64,000 nucleotides of DNA from Massospora cicadina (lineage: Eukaryota; Entomophthoromycota; Entomophthoromycetes; Entomophthorales; Entomophthoraceae): positions 1-64,000 of the forward strand of contig JAKSZP010009490.1 of NCBI GenBank assembly GCA_022478985.1. The letters are read 5' to 3'. The number at the start of each line of letters is the position of its first letter. Within the stretch, counting starts at the first letter, position 1. The position numbers were made by a program, and so were the translations under genes. This document shows positions 41,706 to 52,732 of the stretch, in pieces. The notes beneath the pieces are model-generated. The model was given only the letters and a program-made list of their open reading frames with translations. It made no database searches and had not been told where the DNA came from.

Positions 41706-42880
41706 AAAACAAAAAAGTTTACAGTCCCCATCCTGTTAATGCCAAAAGAAAATGAGAATTATCAACCCTGTGTTGATTATTAGAAACTAACCGCTATTAT
41801 AGGAAAATCCCCTAACCCTTTTTTCGCTGTTTGAAAAAACCCTACTTCCGATCTCAGGAGGCAGCTGGGTCATTAAGACGGACCTAGTGGAGGCATTTCA
41901 TCAGATTCCAGTACACCTTGAGTATTAGAGATAAGCAGCCTTTAAATGCCATCTTTGAGTCTTTGAATATTGTGTAATGCCATTTGGACTCAGTAACGCC
42001 CCTTTTGCTTCTGACGTCTAATTGATCAGTTCCTGGAGGATTGCTTGGACGTTGCTGTGCTTCATACATGGACGATGTTCTAGTATTCTCAAAATTAAAT
42101 AGTAACATTTCTTCAATATCACTCATTTTAAATGCTCCACAAGACATACAAAAGCTGGTTTCTTCAAAGTGTGAAACTCACAAGCCCTCTGTAAGCTTTC
42201 TATGATATGTGGTATTCAAAGGAGGACTAGTCATATGCTCAGACAAGCTGAAGCCTATCAAGGAGTGGAAGGCTCCTCTTGACCAAACAGGAGTTTTAAG
42301 TTTCTTGAAACAATCAACTTCCTAAGGCATTTCTAAAAAGACCTCCTAGTAGTTGCAGCTCCCCTAACTCAGCTAGCGGGTAAAGTAAAAATTACAGGAA
42401 ATACAAAGAAAAAGCCTTTTAGGACATAAAGAAAAACTTCATAGAAACGCCATTACTGGTACACACAGAGCAGAAAACCACTCATCTTTGAGTCAGATGC
42501 CTCTAACTATGCAATTTGGACAGACATTCTCTAGAAGTGCGAGGATGGGCTAGAGCGCCCCATCTGTTACTTTAGCAGAAATATAATACCAGCAGAAACC
42601 AATTACCCAATTTAGTCAAGGAATTGCTGTCCATTGTGGCATCTCTGAAAGAGTGGCAACATCACCTTATTTATGCCTAGTGGCCAATTATCATTTGTAT
42701 AGACCATAAGGCATTAAAGTATTTTCCAAGAGCCCCAATGAACGAATCAGAGATAAGCAATATGGCATCTGGAGCTGGTCAGCTTTGACTTCAAATTTTA
42801 TTATCAGCTTGGCAATGAAAACCAAATCTCAAATATCTTGAGTTGTGACCCAGGGCTATCATTCACGGACTAAGAGCTAG
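41706..42880 (+). pseudogene. pol: U RT and RNase H remnant
   Basis: RT starts within LLMPKENENYQPCVDY (41720-41780), then VIKTDLVEAFHQIPVHLEY (41870-41926), VMPFGLSNAP (41970-42000) and YMDD (42066-42077, with VLVFSK after it). RNase H has FESDASNYAIW (42487-42520), CYFSRN and NKELLSIVASLKEW-like wording to 42670, then LVSFDFKFYYQLGNENQISNILSCDP (42777-42850). Many stops; YMDD is kept. Confidence 0.8.
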
Positions 42881-43514
42881 ATGAGTACAACACTGTCACC
42901 CTGCTACTACCCATCGGTTTTAACTCTTAAAAATAGAAGTTGTGTAATAAATAGGAAATTAAAATCTGCTCAGAAGAAGATTAGGTTTAGACTCATTGGA
43001 AAGAACTAGCCAATGGGACCTCTACTAGGTTTAAAGATTTCATCCAGGAGCAAAAAGAAATAAATCATGAGGGGAAATTTTGGGTTCCCACAGAAAGCTT
43101 GCAGAAAAGAGATCTTTTAAGTATATCACAATTATCCATTGGCTAGGCACCATGTAATTATCAAAACCCAAGAACGGATCACAAGGCAATATTTATTCCA
43201 GGGCTGATGAGACAAGTCAAGGAGTACGTGGGTCATTTATTGGTATGCGCCTGGGTTAAGCCTTATTATGATTAACCAAATGGGAAATTAATTCCCCTTT
43301 AACGCCCTAGTAAGCTTGGTTCTCAATAAGTGTAGGTTCATTACCACCTTGTTAAAATCCAGGGAACTAGGCGCCATCATGGTGGTAGTAGATTGCCTCA
43401 CTTAATATGCTGACTTTATACTATGAACCTTTTAGATCTCCTTTTAAGGGGCAATGGCCTTTTCATGGAAGTAGTTTTATCTAGCATAGGTTCCCAGAAG
43501 AAATAAATTTTAGA
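42881..43514 (+). pseudogene. pol: U integrase, first part
   Basis: Broken frames show KEINHEGKFWVP-like linker, SQLSIG/HAPCNYQNPRT-like finger and a core with a VVVDCLT block near 43385. It ends with FPEEINF at 43490-43514, where V is inserted. Most residues are unreliable. Confidence 0.65.
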
Positions 43515-43519
43515 CTGTG

Positions 43520-44836
43520 TGTTGAGATTTTTGATAGTTTGGTTGAAGCCTCAACTTGGGGCTTCCAACTTAATTATAACTTTGGGCAATACCAATTGAT
43601 TTATTATAATTAGTTTACTAATCAATTCTTTTCAGGTCTAAACCCTGAAAATATAATTAACCTCAAGTTATTTAGCATCGGCCAAATCCAATTAATATCA
43701 CTAAAATCCTTAATAAATAAACTATAGATAAATTGCTATTGAAGTGCTCTACTAATAGATACTCTAGGCTGAAACTCCATATCTCAACAATTATTCTTTA
43801 ATGTAGGGAACAAATCCCTATTTCAGCTTATCACATATTATCTCTAACTTCACCTTATCTTATTAGTACCTTTATCTGTTGCCTACTTCCCTTTTTCCTT
43901 TAAAAGATTTAGGATAATATTTTCTAATATGCTCCCAGTTCCAACAGGGATTGCTCTGTCATTCCTTATATCCCTTATTATATCCCTTACTTTACTAGCA
44001 CTATTTATGGTGCAAATTATTTACTCAATAAAATAACTTTTGTGTTATTACCTTTTTAGGCTCTCATGAAAAGTTTGTTTTCTCTTTTGGGACCTCTGAC
44101 CTGTGTGGTTAAGGCCCTAATTATCAACAATCTCTTGAGGAAATTCTGAACCTGTTTAGGGTAAGTCGTTATTATTTGCTCTTAGAACCTCTGGCCTCTA
44201 TCTAGCCGAGTTTCAACTACTTCTATAAGGGTCTCTGAACCAACTCTGGTTAAGTCCTCCTCTCTCTCCTGTCCAACTTAGTCAGCTTTGAAGGACTGAT
44301 CTTCAGAACTCCTGGTATCCTAACATTGTTTGTTGGTATTCTCCCTTTATTGGAGGAAGCCCCAACTAGGGGTCGCGACCCACCTACAAGTGGATGCTGG
44401 ATTGGGCTCCCCATTAATTTGGGGTAAGCCTGATCCAAAGTATTGTGAATTGACCCCAATAATTAATTATAAATGCGGCACCAGCAACTAATGCTAAAGA
44501 TGCTGAACAATCAATTGGGCCACAGGGAATTACCATCCAACGTCGCCCAATCAATTAACCCTTTTGGGAGCACAGGCGACTTATGCCGAGGATGCTACCA
44601 CTCCCCTTGTATTATTTATATTTATTTGTTGATTCCCACTCCTGATTACACCTGTTCCCAATCCATCAAGGTTTCATAAAATCTCAAGGATCATTTCAAT
44701 AAAGTACCATTTCCTCACTTATCTCCTTTCCTTTTTTAATTTTACTTAAGGCATTAATGGCCTATTAACTCGCTGGGGGCTTCAGGGCCCTGATAATAAT
44801 GGGCCAGGTTGGAGTTCCTTCCCCAAAGTCCCAACA
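43520..44836 (+). repeat. Solo LTR V inside U integrase
   Basis: 1317 bp; starts TGTTGAGATTTTTG, related to LTR family A (TGTTGGGATTTTTG), and ends CCAACA. Flanks CTGTG (43515-43519) and CTGTT (44837-44841) fit a target duplication with one change, and the integrase frame resumes at 44842 with PKFISQF. AATAAA lies at 44029. Four stem-loop units follow at 44089-44257. Confidence 0.8.
44089..44257 (+). repeat. Four tandem stem-loop units in LTR V
   Basis: Units start near 44089, 44138, 44183 and 44228, with spacing of about 45-49 bp. Unit 1 pairs GGG/CCC and ACC/GGT; unit 2 keeps AACC against GGGT; unit 3 pairs GAA/TTC and GGC/GCC; unit 4 pairs AGG/CCT and AACC/GGTT. The 5' arms carry the same (T/C)CTCTGAACC-like core as the Q block. 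Confidence 0.55.
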
Positions 44837-44841
44837 CTGTT

Positions 44842-45334
44842 GACCAAAATTTATCTCCCAGTTCTGTGATAACCTGCTAGAAAACCTGAATATCAAGGCC
44901 TGTAGACCATCAAAGTACCATCCACATATATAGATGGACAAACTGAAAGGATCAATAAGGTACATAAACAATGTTTTTGTTGCTATATTTCAGGACTATA
45001 AGCAGACTGGAGAGACAGGCTTACGCTGGCTCAATATTCTTAAAATAGAGTCCACGAATCCATAGGGATTCAACTTTTTTTGCAAACTAAGGGTATCTAA
45101 CTTCCCCTTGGAATTTCTCAGTAGATGGTCAAAACCACTTAGTAGATGAATTCCAAAAACATGCTGAAAACTTCAAACCTTAAAAATGGCTCTTGCTCAC
45201 AGTTGAAGCCCAAAAGAACAAAACTGATTGTAAAAGGCAAGAAAATAAAATAAAAGTGGGTAGCCACATGTTAGTACACTCAAGAAACTACAATACCAAG
45301 GTTCCCCACCAGAAGTTTAATCCTGTCTGGATAG
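44842..45334 (+). pseudogene. pol: U integrase, second part
   Basis: PKFISQFCDNLLENLNIKACRPSKYHP (44848-44928) is the core after the second Asp; the Gln-Thr-Glu-Arg region follows at 44938-44955 with the Glu position changed. The C-terminal domain is readable near 45250-45330 (HVSTLKKLQYQG-like) and is cut by the T LTR. Confidence 0.75.
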
Positions 45335-46015
45335 TGTGACGTTTGAGGTTTTCCCTCAACATCACATTACCCTGATTTTTGATGAGACAGGGAAAGCTGA
45401 TGTGGAAGAAGGAGGGGTGAGGGAGCATTAGTCTTGGTTAGACTTAGGTTGAGACTGAGAATGGGGCAGGATGGTGGGTAGTTTTTTGTCAGGCCTGGGG
45501 TCGAACCAGATGGTTTTGAAATGGGTGGGTTCTAGGTTAAAGTTGGATTCAAATCAGATTTGGATTGGTTCTTGGGTGTGGTAGCTCAGCCACCAAGGAA
45601 TTTGATCCAACCTAGAATGATGGGAGTTTACTTATAGCATATTTCAAAAGACATAGTGTCAGGCATAATGGACGAGCCTGATCTATGCTTACAGCAGAGA
45701 GCTATAAGGGAAGAAACTTGAAAACGAGAAAATTTTTAGTTCGTTTTATATCAACTTGCTTATTATATATCCAATAAAGCCGTTCTTGAGCCTTATTTTA
45801 TTTTTATTATTGTCTTCCCAGGTTTATATTGGTATATTTAATCTAACAGCGGCCATGTTTGGCCTATACAAACAGGGAGTGGATATTGAAAGCGAGTTTG
45901 GGAAGGCTATTGCCTCCCAATACACCTTGTCTTGGAACCAGGGCATGTTGCGTGGGGTAAGCATACTTGCAACTGTCCTCCAAGGGGTGTTCATCCACGA
46001 CGCTTGTAGTACACA
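45335..46015 (+). repeat. 5' LTR of T
   Basis: Starts TGTGACG and aligns with 63771-64000 (for example the 40-bp stretch around GATGGTTTTGAAATGGGTGG). A CTATAAGG box lies at 45699 and AATAAA at 45772. The right end is set at ACACA (46015) but is uncertain, because the 3' copy is cut by the window; a TGG at 46025 could start the primer site. Confidence 0.75.
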
Positions 46016-46024
46016 CTAGAAGAA

Positions 46025-46880
46025 TGGTCTCAGGAACCTTGTCCGCCCTTTGGTCGTTGACTTGGGTCCTGCTTCCCAAATCATTCGTGGCTCATTGGAA
46101 GGAGCCAGTGCGTTACATTAAACGGAACTCATTTACTTTCTTGACATTGTGGTGGCAAGAAAAAGAGGAGCCAGGAGCTGTTGTGTTACCTGTTTGGTAT
46201 CACCATACCATGACGCTTTTAATGGTGATATTTTCAGAAGTGTTTTTGCTTTGTGAGGTATACTGGGTGCTGGAGTGTGTGTCCTGGAGTGGTGGGAAAG
46301 TGGTAGGACTGGTGAAGACTAGAGAAAGGATTCCATTATTACCGAGTTCAGAGGAGTTGGAGCTGATCCATCAGACATTTTGCCGGGTTAGAACCAAGAG
46401 TGGTTGACAAAGGCGTCAGGGGGTGAGGATACAATCGCCTTACAGTTGAACCAAGTTTTTGGTGACCTTGCCAGTGAAGCTGTCAAACTGGGTATGGGAA
46501 CTTTTGGAGGAGCAGGCGGGGTTGTTAAGCTCAGAAGAGGAGTGTTTGGACTTGATTGACTGAGCGGCTGTCCAGATGAGGTGCAAGATTCAGCTTTGTC
46601 AGAGTTGCTGCAGTGCAGTCAGGGGAGAAAATCTGTAAGGAATATGGTCGGATGTTTCATGCGCTGGCCAAAGCAACCAAGGCGTCAGAGTCCCAGCTTC
46701 CTCGCATGTTCCATCAAAATTTGAAGGCTGATTTGTTGTTGGCAATGGTGGCAGTGCGGCCTGCGGTGACTTTGGAGGAAGAGGTGTCCTTGGCCTTTCA
46801 GGTGGAGTGGCAGGTGGCCTTGGCCCAGGCTTGCTGGGAGTTAATGCAGTTACCAGGTGATTTTCATGGGCAGTAGCAAT
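46025..46880 (+). pseudogene. gag: T gag
   Basis: An open frame at 45967-46407 starts inside the LTR and leads into gag; its first part is leader. The capsid-like segment 46613-46876 holds CKEYGRMFHALAKAT, then MFHQNLKADLLLAMV and LAFQVEWQVALAQ, as in the C-terminal capsid helices of Gypsy gag. No zinc knuckle is evident between 46880 and 47060, where the sequence is G-rich and full of stops. Confidence 0.65.
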
Positions 46881-47068
46881 GAGACGAGCAGGTTCGAAGA
46901 CAGTGCACAGCTCCAAGGGGTTTAGGTACATGAGGAGGTAGGAAAGGGTCAGGGGGAGCCTGAGGAGGGCGGCGAATGGACTGGGGTGGCGATAGCTGAG
47001 GCACCCATTCAGGTTCCTGAGGCCCAAGAAAGAAGAAGGTAACTCCTCATTATTTTTGCAAGAAACCA

Positions 47069-47302
47069 GTGAAGCTGGTGTCCCAAAATAAACCGCTTTC
47101 TTTGCTTTATTCATATTTATTTATACCAGTAGAGGTGTGGGAAGATTCTACTAAGAAGGAGTTTGGGAAGGTTATGGCCCTGGTGGACACTGCGGCTGAT
47201 AAGAAAAATGTGGATGAGAAGTGGGCAAGAAGATGTGGATTGCCATTTCAGGAGGATGAATTTGTGTTGTTGGCGGATGCCACCAAGAGTACTGCGGTTT
47301 GA
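47069..47302 (+). pseudogene. pol: T protease, DTG changed to DTA
   Basis: The 77-codon frame has VMALVDTAADKKNVDEKWARRCGL, where the family has DTGA. The catalytic Asp is kept but the Gly is Ala. The following VLLADATKS matches the flap region of P protease (MVASSAS). It is continued in broken frames to about 47650. Confidence 0.8.
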
Positions 47303-47619
47303 AAGGTGCAGGCCAGTAATATGTTGAGACAAGGCCCGGATGAGTTTGAAAAAATCATGCTGTGGCACATCTGCCTCACCCAGTGGTGCTGGGGATGAGG
47401 TGGTGGCACCAGTTCCATCCGCAATTTGATATGATGAGGGGAAAGTGCTGTTGTCGCCTGGGGCTCAGATGTGTTGGAGTGAGAGTTTCAGTCCCAGGGG
47501 TCAGCAGTGAAGCTTATTGGGGGAATATCTTCAGTCGCGCCATTAGAGGGTTTGCCAGAAGAGTACCAGGATTTTGCATCAGTATTTGAACCCAAAGGTG
47601 AGCCCCCTTCTCGCCTATA

Positions 47620-48410
47620 GGGGACCTTGCATTAGTTTTTGGTTCAAAGAGGGCTCTGAATTACCAAGGGATATCCAGTTTATCCATTGAATCCTCAGGC
47701 TTGGGAGGCTCTTGATGAATATGTCCATGAGATGCTAGGTCTGGGTTTGATTGTGCCATACAAATCGTCTGTGGTTTCACCAGTGCTGCTGGTGCCAAAG
47801 GCGAGTGGGGAGCTACATCCTTGTGTAAACTTCTGGTAACTCAATTCTGTGACAGAGCCTGACCCTTATCCAATGCCACTCATGGATGACATTCTACCAA
47901 TAATTTCAAGATATGTGGTGTTCACCAAATTAGATCTGGTTAACGCTTTCAATCAGATTCCTGTGCGGCTGGAGCACCAGAATTATATCGCGTTCAAGTG
48001 CCATTTGGGAAATTTTGAGTATTGGTTTTGCCATTTGGGCTGCGTAATGTCTCCACATTCTTCCAACGCACAATTGACTGTGCGTTGGGGGGATTGGTGG
48101 GTAGGTGTTGCGTTGCCTATATGGATAATATTCTGGTATTTTCCAGGTCAATGCAAGGTCACGTGAAGGATGTAAGGAGTGTGCTGGAGGTTGTAAGCCA
48201 GGTGGGCTTGAAGTTAAATACCTCTAAGTGTGAGTTTAATAAGGACTCAGTGTCCTTCCTGGGGAATGTGGTTTTCCAGGGGGATTAGCGATATGTCCTG
48301 ATAAGCTGTGAGTGGTGAAGGAGTGGAAGGCTTCCAGGATTTAGACCAAGGTGCGGAGTTTTTTGGGAGTAGTGAACTTTGTAAGGAGGTTCTCCCAGAA
48401 ATTATCTGAG
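47620..48410 (+). pseudogene. pol: T reverse transcriptase
   Basis: Pieces in order: LDEYVHEMLGLGLIVPYKS (47712-47768), VLLVPKASGELHPCVNF, then 47849-48040 with VFTKLDLVNAFNQIPVRLEHQ, then 48022-48288 with LPFGLRNVSTFFQRTIDC and AYMDNILVFS, then CEFNKDSVSFLGNVV. The catalytic pair is YMDN, so the second Asp is Asn. Frameshift at about 48030. Confidence 0.87.
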
Positions 48411-48718
48411 TGAGCTGTGCCATTGACAAGCTTGACTGGGGATATACCCTTTGTTTGGGGAGGCTGAAAAAAGGCTTTTTAGTTGGTAAAGATGAGTCTG
48501 CTGATAGCCTCAGTTCTGGCTATCCTGACCACAACAGGTCTTTTGTAGTGGAGACTGATGCATCAAACTTTGCACTTGTAGCGGTACTATTGCATGAGGG
48601 TAAAGATGGGGTTGAGCACCCTGTCTGTTACTTCAGCCAGAATATGGTGCCTGCTGAGACGATTTACCCAGTCTATAACAAGGAACTTTTGGCGATAGTG
48701 GCGGCATTAGGGGAATGA
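48410..48718 (+). CDS. pol: T RNase H
   Basis: 102 open codons: FVVETDASNFALVAVLLHEG (first Asp), HPVCYFSQNMVPAETIYPVYNKELLAIVAALGE (Glu). The third motif follows after a TGA at 48716, as VVIRTNHQA with the Asp changed to Asn (48750-48775). Confidence 0.85.
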   Translation: MSCAIDKLDWGYTLCLGRLKKGFLVGKDESADSLSSGYPDHNRSFVVETDASNFALVAVLLHEGKDGVEHPVCYFSQNMVPAETIYPVYNKELLAIVAALGE

Positions 48719-49563
48719 TGACACCACCTGTTATATGCCAGGCATCTGGTTGTAATCCGGACTAATCATCAAGCCTGAGAATACTATAAGTCCCCATGTC
48801 TGATAAATCAGAGACAGGCGCCAGTGGCACTTAGATTTGGTTCAGTATGTCTTGAAGGTCAAGTATAAGCCAGAGAAACAGAATATATTGCCAAATTTGA
48901 TGAGTTGTGATTCAGGGTTGGTGTTTTCTGTGAAGGAGTTGATGAGGTGTAACAAAGATACAATGTTGCCATTGAGTCTTTCTGCGATGATCAGGGGTTG
49001 GAGAGAAGGATTTCATGGAGAATTTAGACTGCACAGCAAAGGAGTGAGTTAGACTGGCGGATTTTGGATGAGACGAGAGAAGGGGAGGCAAGCAAGGTAC
49101 ATGCGGGGTTCTCAGTCTGGGGAGGTCTTATTCGGCATGAAGGAGGGATCTGGGTTCTGGTAATGAGTCTGCAGCAGGAGGTGCTGGCAGCTAACCACAA
49201 TCATCCTTTGGCAGGACATCCAGGCGGGGAGAAGACGATGGACTTAGTTCATCATCAGTACTCATGGAGGGGAGTGAGTGTGGCAGTACAGCAGTATGTG
49301 GAGTGATGTGTTGTGTTTGCCAGGTCGAAGTCCTGCCATATGGTGCCAGGAGGGAATTTAAGCCGCGTCAGATTACATCCAGGCCGTTGGCCTCTGTGAG
49401 TGTGAGTTTTATCACAAGTTTGCCCAAGTCCCAGAGGATGGACACCCTGATGGTTGTGGTGTATTGCCTGATGAAGTATGCAGTGTTTTTCCCTTGTTGG
49501 TCAACCATCTCTGCAAAGGTAGCGGTTCAGGTCTTTATGATGAGGTCTTTTACATGACATGGG
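48719..49563 (+). pseudogene. pol: T RNase H end and integrase, first part
   Basis: 48837-49052 (VLKVKYKPEKQNILPNLMSCD) closes RNase H. 49064-49306 holds the finger with NHNHPLAGHPGGEKTMDLV (H-x3-H). 49264-49557 holds part of the core (LASVSVSFITSLPKS...DTLMVVVYCLMKYAVFFP); the first catalytic Asp, expected before FITSLP, is Ser. The core stops at FMMRSFTxHG, where R is inserted. Confidence 0.85.
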
Positions 49564-49902
49564 TCTGGAAGTTTTGAATTACACTTCCAATGGGGCAAGT
49601 TGAATCTCGAAGTTACACTGGGCGGATTCTCCAAAAAGGCGATAAATTTAAAAGGAAATATAAGTTATAATTCGACCTAATCTTTATTTTTAAGTAGAGG
49701 ACATATTTATAGGCTTTTTTATGGTTCATAATCTATCAGGCAAATCAATCTCTGCGCGATCAAATCTTCAATCAATCAATCAGGATCAGATTGATCGCTA
49801 ACCTTGATAGATTGTGATATATTACTCACTCCTTCCAATGATGTTGGGGGAATTGATGAAGTAGATTTTTCAGAGATATGAGAATTTAAAGAAATCCTGA
49901 CA
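49564..49902 (-). repeat. 3' LTR of R
   Basis: 339 bp, starts TGTCAGGATTTC (minus strand), preceded by TTGAGGGGGGAAG (49903-49915), the polypurine tract. The shortest LTR in the window. Confidence 0.93.
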
Positions 49903-49972
49903 CTTCCCCCCTCAAGATTTGATCATGGTGGAGAATGACTTCTTAAAAACCTAGGATGAATACGATTTACCA

Positions 49973-50760
49973 CTATACCTTTATCATTATGAACAATTGA
50001 ATACTCAAATCCTTTATGAAATATAACTCTATAGGGACCAGACCAATTAGTTCCCAACTTTTCAGTCCGCCCACCAGGCTGAGAATGATAGTACATAACA
50101 TAATCCCCAATCTGTTATTTAGGTAGAACAGGTTTGTGTTGATTGCTCCTTTGAGTTTCTTTTTGAGTGGTTGTTTCAATTGAATTCATTGCATGAGCCT
50201 GAAGATGGATAATCTCATTAGCCAAATTCCTCATAATTAAATTAGAATTTTCTGGGGTGCTTTCCTCAAGGATTGTCTGAACACTAGAAGGGACTGAAGG
50301 ATCCCGCCCATATATATACTTAAATGGGGACATTTTGATAATGTGGTGGTAGCTTATCCAATAAGCAAACAAGGCACTAGGCAAATAAAAATCCCACTGA
50401 GTTGGGTCAGTGTATGCCATCTTTCTTAGAATCGAGACCAGGGTCCCATTAAATCTTTCAATTGCCCTCATTTGTAGATGGATTATATGGGACAACAAAA
50501 CGCTGAATAGTATTAAATAATTTGGATAACTCTTGTTTAAGTTGCGAGGTGAAATTAGTCCTATTATCTGACATAAGGACCTTGGGACACCCATGTTGAG
50601 TAATGATATGCTGATATAGGAATAACGCTGTAGTCTTAGCTGAAGGGGTAGCAATGGAAATGGCCTTAACCCATTTGGTTAAATGGTTGACAGCCATAAT
50701 GATATACTGATGGCCATGCAATCCCTGAGGAAAAGGACCTACAACGTCAATACTGACCAC
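49973..50760 (-). pseudogene. pol: R integrase core and C-terminal part
   Basis: 50760-50458 holds the core: VSIDVVGPFPQGLHGHQYIIM (first Asp) and VLMSDNRTNFTSQL (second Asp). A frameshift near 50470 falls in the Glu motif; the other frame resumes as ERFNGTLVSIL, with the Glu present. 50654-50115 continues with LFAYWISYHHIIKMSPFKYIYGRD and the post-core linker. Downstream pieces to 49973 carry the C-terminal domain. Confidence 0.88.
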
Positions 50761-51012
50761 CTCAAACTCCTTAGTCAGGGGAATAACTTGATGTTGATAT
50801 GTAGGGTTGGTAGTTCCATGGCTTTTGCAGATAAGACATGAGTCAAGAGTCTCTCAAATGAACTCAGTCATGTTGTTCCAATAGTATCGAGTCTTCAACC
50901 ATTCTTGGGTCTTCTTTAAGCCGCTATGACCAACTTGTTCGTGACCTTCCATTAAGGCGTGAAATCTAGAGTTGAGATGTAGGAAGGGCAACCACTTAGA
51001 TTTGACTTTCTT
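50761..51012 (-). pseudogene. pol: R integrase zinc finger
   Basis: The minus strand shows the H-x3-H part (the EGHEQVGHSGL-like stretch near 50930-50960) and C-x2-C near 50830-50850, interrupted by one stop. Connects RNase H and core. Confidence 0.75.
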
Positions 51013-51453
51013 TTACAAAGCTCCATCTTGAACCATAGTATCTTTGGTAATTGATTTTAGAAAGGCTCGATCTTCTTCAGTTTCTTGGTCCCATAAATCA
51101 GGTTGTCCAATAAGATTGTATAAGCATTCTTCTTTTTCTGGTTCCAAGGTCAGAATAGACAGTCGAGACAGCCCATCAGCATTTTGGTGCTGAGCCCCTG
51201 AGCGATGAACAATGGAGAAATCGTAATTTTGCAACCTTAAAGCCCAATGGGCCAACCTCACGTCAGGATCCTTCATGTTCTGCAACCATCCTAAGGAGGA
51301 ATGGTCAGTAATAACAGTGAAATGATTACCATATAAGAAGGGGCGGAAGTGCTTGATTGCTAGAATTACTGCCAAACATTCCTGATCATTAACACTATAA
51401 TTTTGTTCGGCCTTTGACAAAGTTTTTGGTATAGTAAGCAACAGGATGATCAT
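51013..51453 (-). CDS. pol: R RNase H end and linker
   Basis: 146 open codons: NYSVNDQECLAVILAIKHFRPFLYG (Glu), FTVITDHSSLGWL (Asp), LQNYDFSIVHRSGAQHQNADGLSRL. This is the classic Gypsy RNase H ending, followed by an acidic linker that leads to the integrase finger. Confidence 0.9.
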   Translation of the reverse strand: MIILLLTIPKTLSKAEQNYSVNDQECLAVILAIKHFRPFLYGNHFTVITDHSSLGWLQNMKDPDVRLAHWALRLQNYDFSIVHRSGAQHQNADGLSRLSILTLEPEKEECLYNLIGQPDLWDQETEEDRAFLKSITKDTMVQDGAL

Positions 51454-51746
51454 TCTTCTTCATCACACTGAGATAAGATATCCCCAATAGCGACATTGCT
51501 TGCATCAGTATGTAAAAGAAAGGCTTTATCAAATTGGGGATGAATTAGAACAGGTGCCTTGATCAAGGCGGTACGCAGAGAAATGAATGACTGTTCTTGA
51601 GCTGACCCCCACTTGAAGGACACTCCTTTTTGCAACAGGTGAAATAAGGGTTCAGCCATATCAGCAAAGTTGGGAATAAATTGCTGGTAATACCCAAACA
51701 TGCCAAGAAAGACTTGAATATCCTGTAAAGAAGAGGGAGGAGGCAT
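51450..51746 (-). CDS. pol: R RT thumb and RNase H start
   Basis: 98 open codons: VFLGMFGYYQQFIPNFADMAEPL (thumb), LHTDASNVAIGDILSQ (first RNase H Asp). Overlaps the next segment by four bases with a frameshift at about 51452, so one indel separates two long intact pieces. Confidence 0.9.
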   Translation of the reverse strand: MPPPSSLQDIQVFLGMFGYYQQFIPNFADMAEPLFHLLQKGVSFKWGSAQEQSFISLRTALIKAPVLIHPQFDKAFLLHTDASNVAIGDILSQCDEEE

Positions 51747-51758
51747 TAGTTGGATTGC

Positions 51759-52172
51759 TTAAACTTTGTCTGAGAGGGGTCGAATCCCTTTAGCTGAAAC
51801 CTGATGTCCTAAAAAGTCCATTTTTTTTGAAAGAATGAGCATCTGGAGGGTTTGAGTTTTAAAGAAGAGCCCCAAAATTCGGCTGAAAACTTCTTTTAGA
51901 TGGTTTAAATGCTCAGTGAAAGTTTTGGAGAACACAGTAATATTGTCAAGATATACCAGAACACAAGTAAGCTTTAGATCCCGTAGCATACTATCCATGG
52001 CCCTTTGAAAGGTTGCTGGGGCATTTCTTAGTCCTTGAGGCATATTAGTTGGTTCAAACAACCCTTCACTTGATATCAGGGCACACTTGGCACGATCTTC
52101 TGGTGATAACTCAATTTGCCAGTATCCACTGGCTAAGTCCATGGCCGAAAAATAGGTGGATACAGCCAACAA
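51759..52172 (-). CDS. pol: R RT palm, YLDN
   Basis: 137 open codons: FSAMDLASGYWQIELSPEDRAKC (first catalytic Asp present), MPQGLRNAPATFQRAMDSML, then VYLDNITVFS, where the second Asp of YLDD is Asn. The frame ends at a stop at 51759, just before the thumb. Confidence 0.9.
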   Translation of the reverse strand: MLAVSTYFSAMDLASGYWQIELSPEDRAKCALISSEGLFEPTNMPQGLRNAPATFQRAMDSMLRDLKLTCVLVYLDNITVFSKTFTEHLNHLKEVFSRILGLFFKTQTLQMLILSKKMDFLGHQVSAKGIRPLSDKV

Positions 52173-52732
52173 CCAAAGAGAATCATCAATCCTAGGTAAG
52201 GGATAACAATCCCAATGTGTGATGGCATTCAGTCAATGATAATCCATCACAACTCGATATGAACCATCATTCTTCTTAACCAATAACAATGGGGATGTCC
52301 AAGGACTATTGGAGGGTTTCAATAATCCAGCCTCCAACAATTGATGCAACTCCTTGGTAACATGGGCTTCTTCTACTTTAGATTTACAATAGGGCTTCGC
52401 ACAAATAGGAAGGTGATCACCAGTTTCAACAGTGTGCACTACTCCTTTTATCTTCCTAAAATAGTAATTATGCTTAGCAAAGATGTCAGAATATTCATCT
52501 GAAAATTAAAGTACTTGTTTCTCCTGTTCAATAGTGTGGTGTTTTCCAATAGCAGGACCCACAGTAAGGATTTCCTGATTGGTTTCCAATCCAAAGTCCT
52601 GTAGACTCCCGAAGGGTTTAACGTCATAGATATGAGATAAGGGCAATAACTGACATAAGCAATTGGATGCTCTCAATCTACCAGTTTTGACTCATTGGTA
52701 AGGTTTGCCAGTAAGACAGATAATGATCCTGA
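52173..52732 (-). pseudogene. pol: R RT fingers and linker
   Basis: 52439-52233 is open: HTVETGDHLPICAKPY, then LLEAGLLKPSNSPWTSPLLLVKKNDGSYRVVMDY, the typical start of RT. Sequence to 52732 is the protease-RT linker with stops. Confidence 0.85.

Larger units (their letters stand above)
41706..45334 (+). mobile_element. Element U: pol remnant
   Basis: RT, RNase H and integrase remain in plus orientation, with no LTR of its own in view. The left end is cut at the M border inside RT, and the right end is cut by the T 5' LTR inside the integrase C-terminal domain. Solo LTR V sits in the integrase core. U is heavily decayed and closest to T in wording. Confidence 0.75.

Noticed and set aside
46599..47114. 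171-codon minus-strand, Pro-rich open frame
   Set aside because: Antisense of the G-rich gag region of T; the Pro content is explained by the G-rich plus strand.
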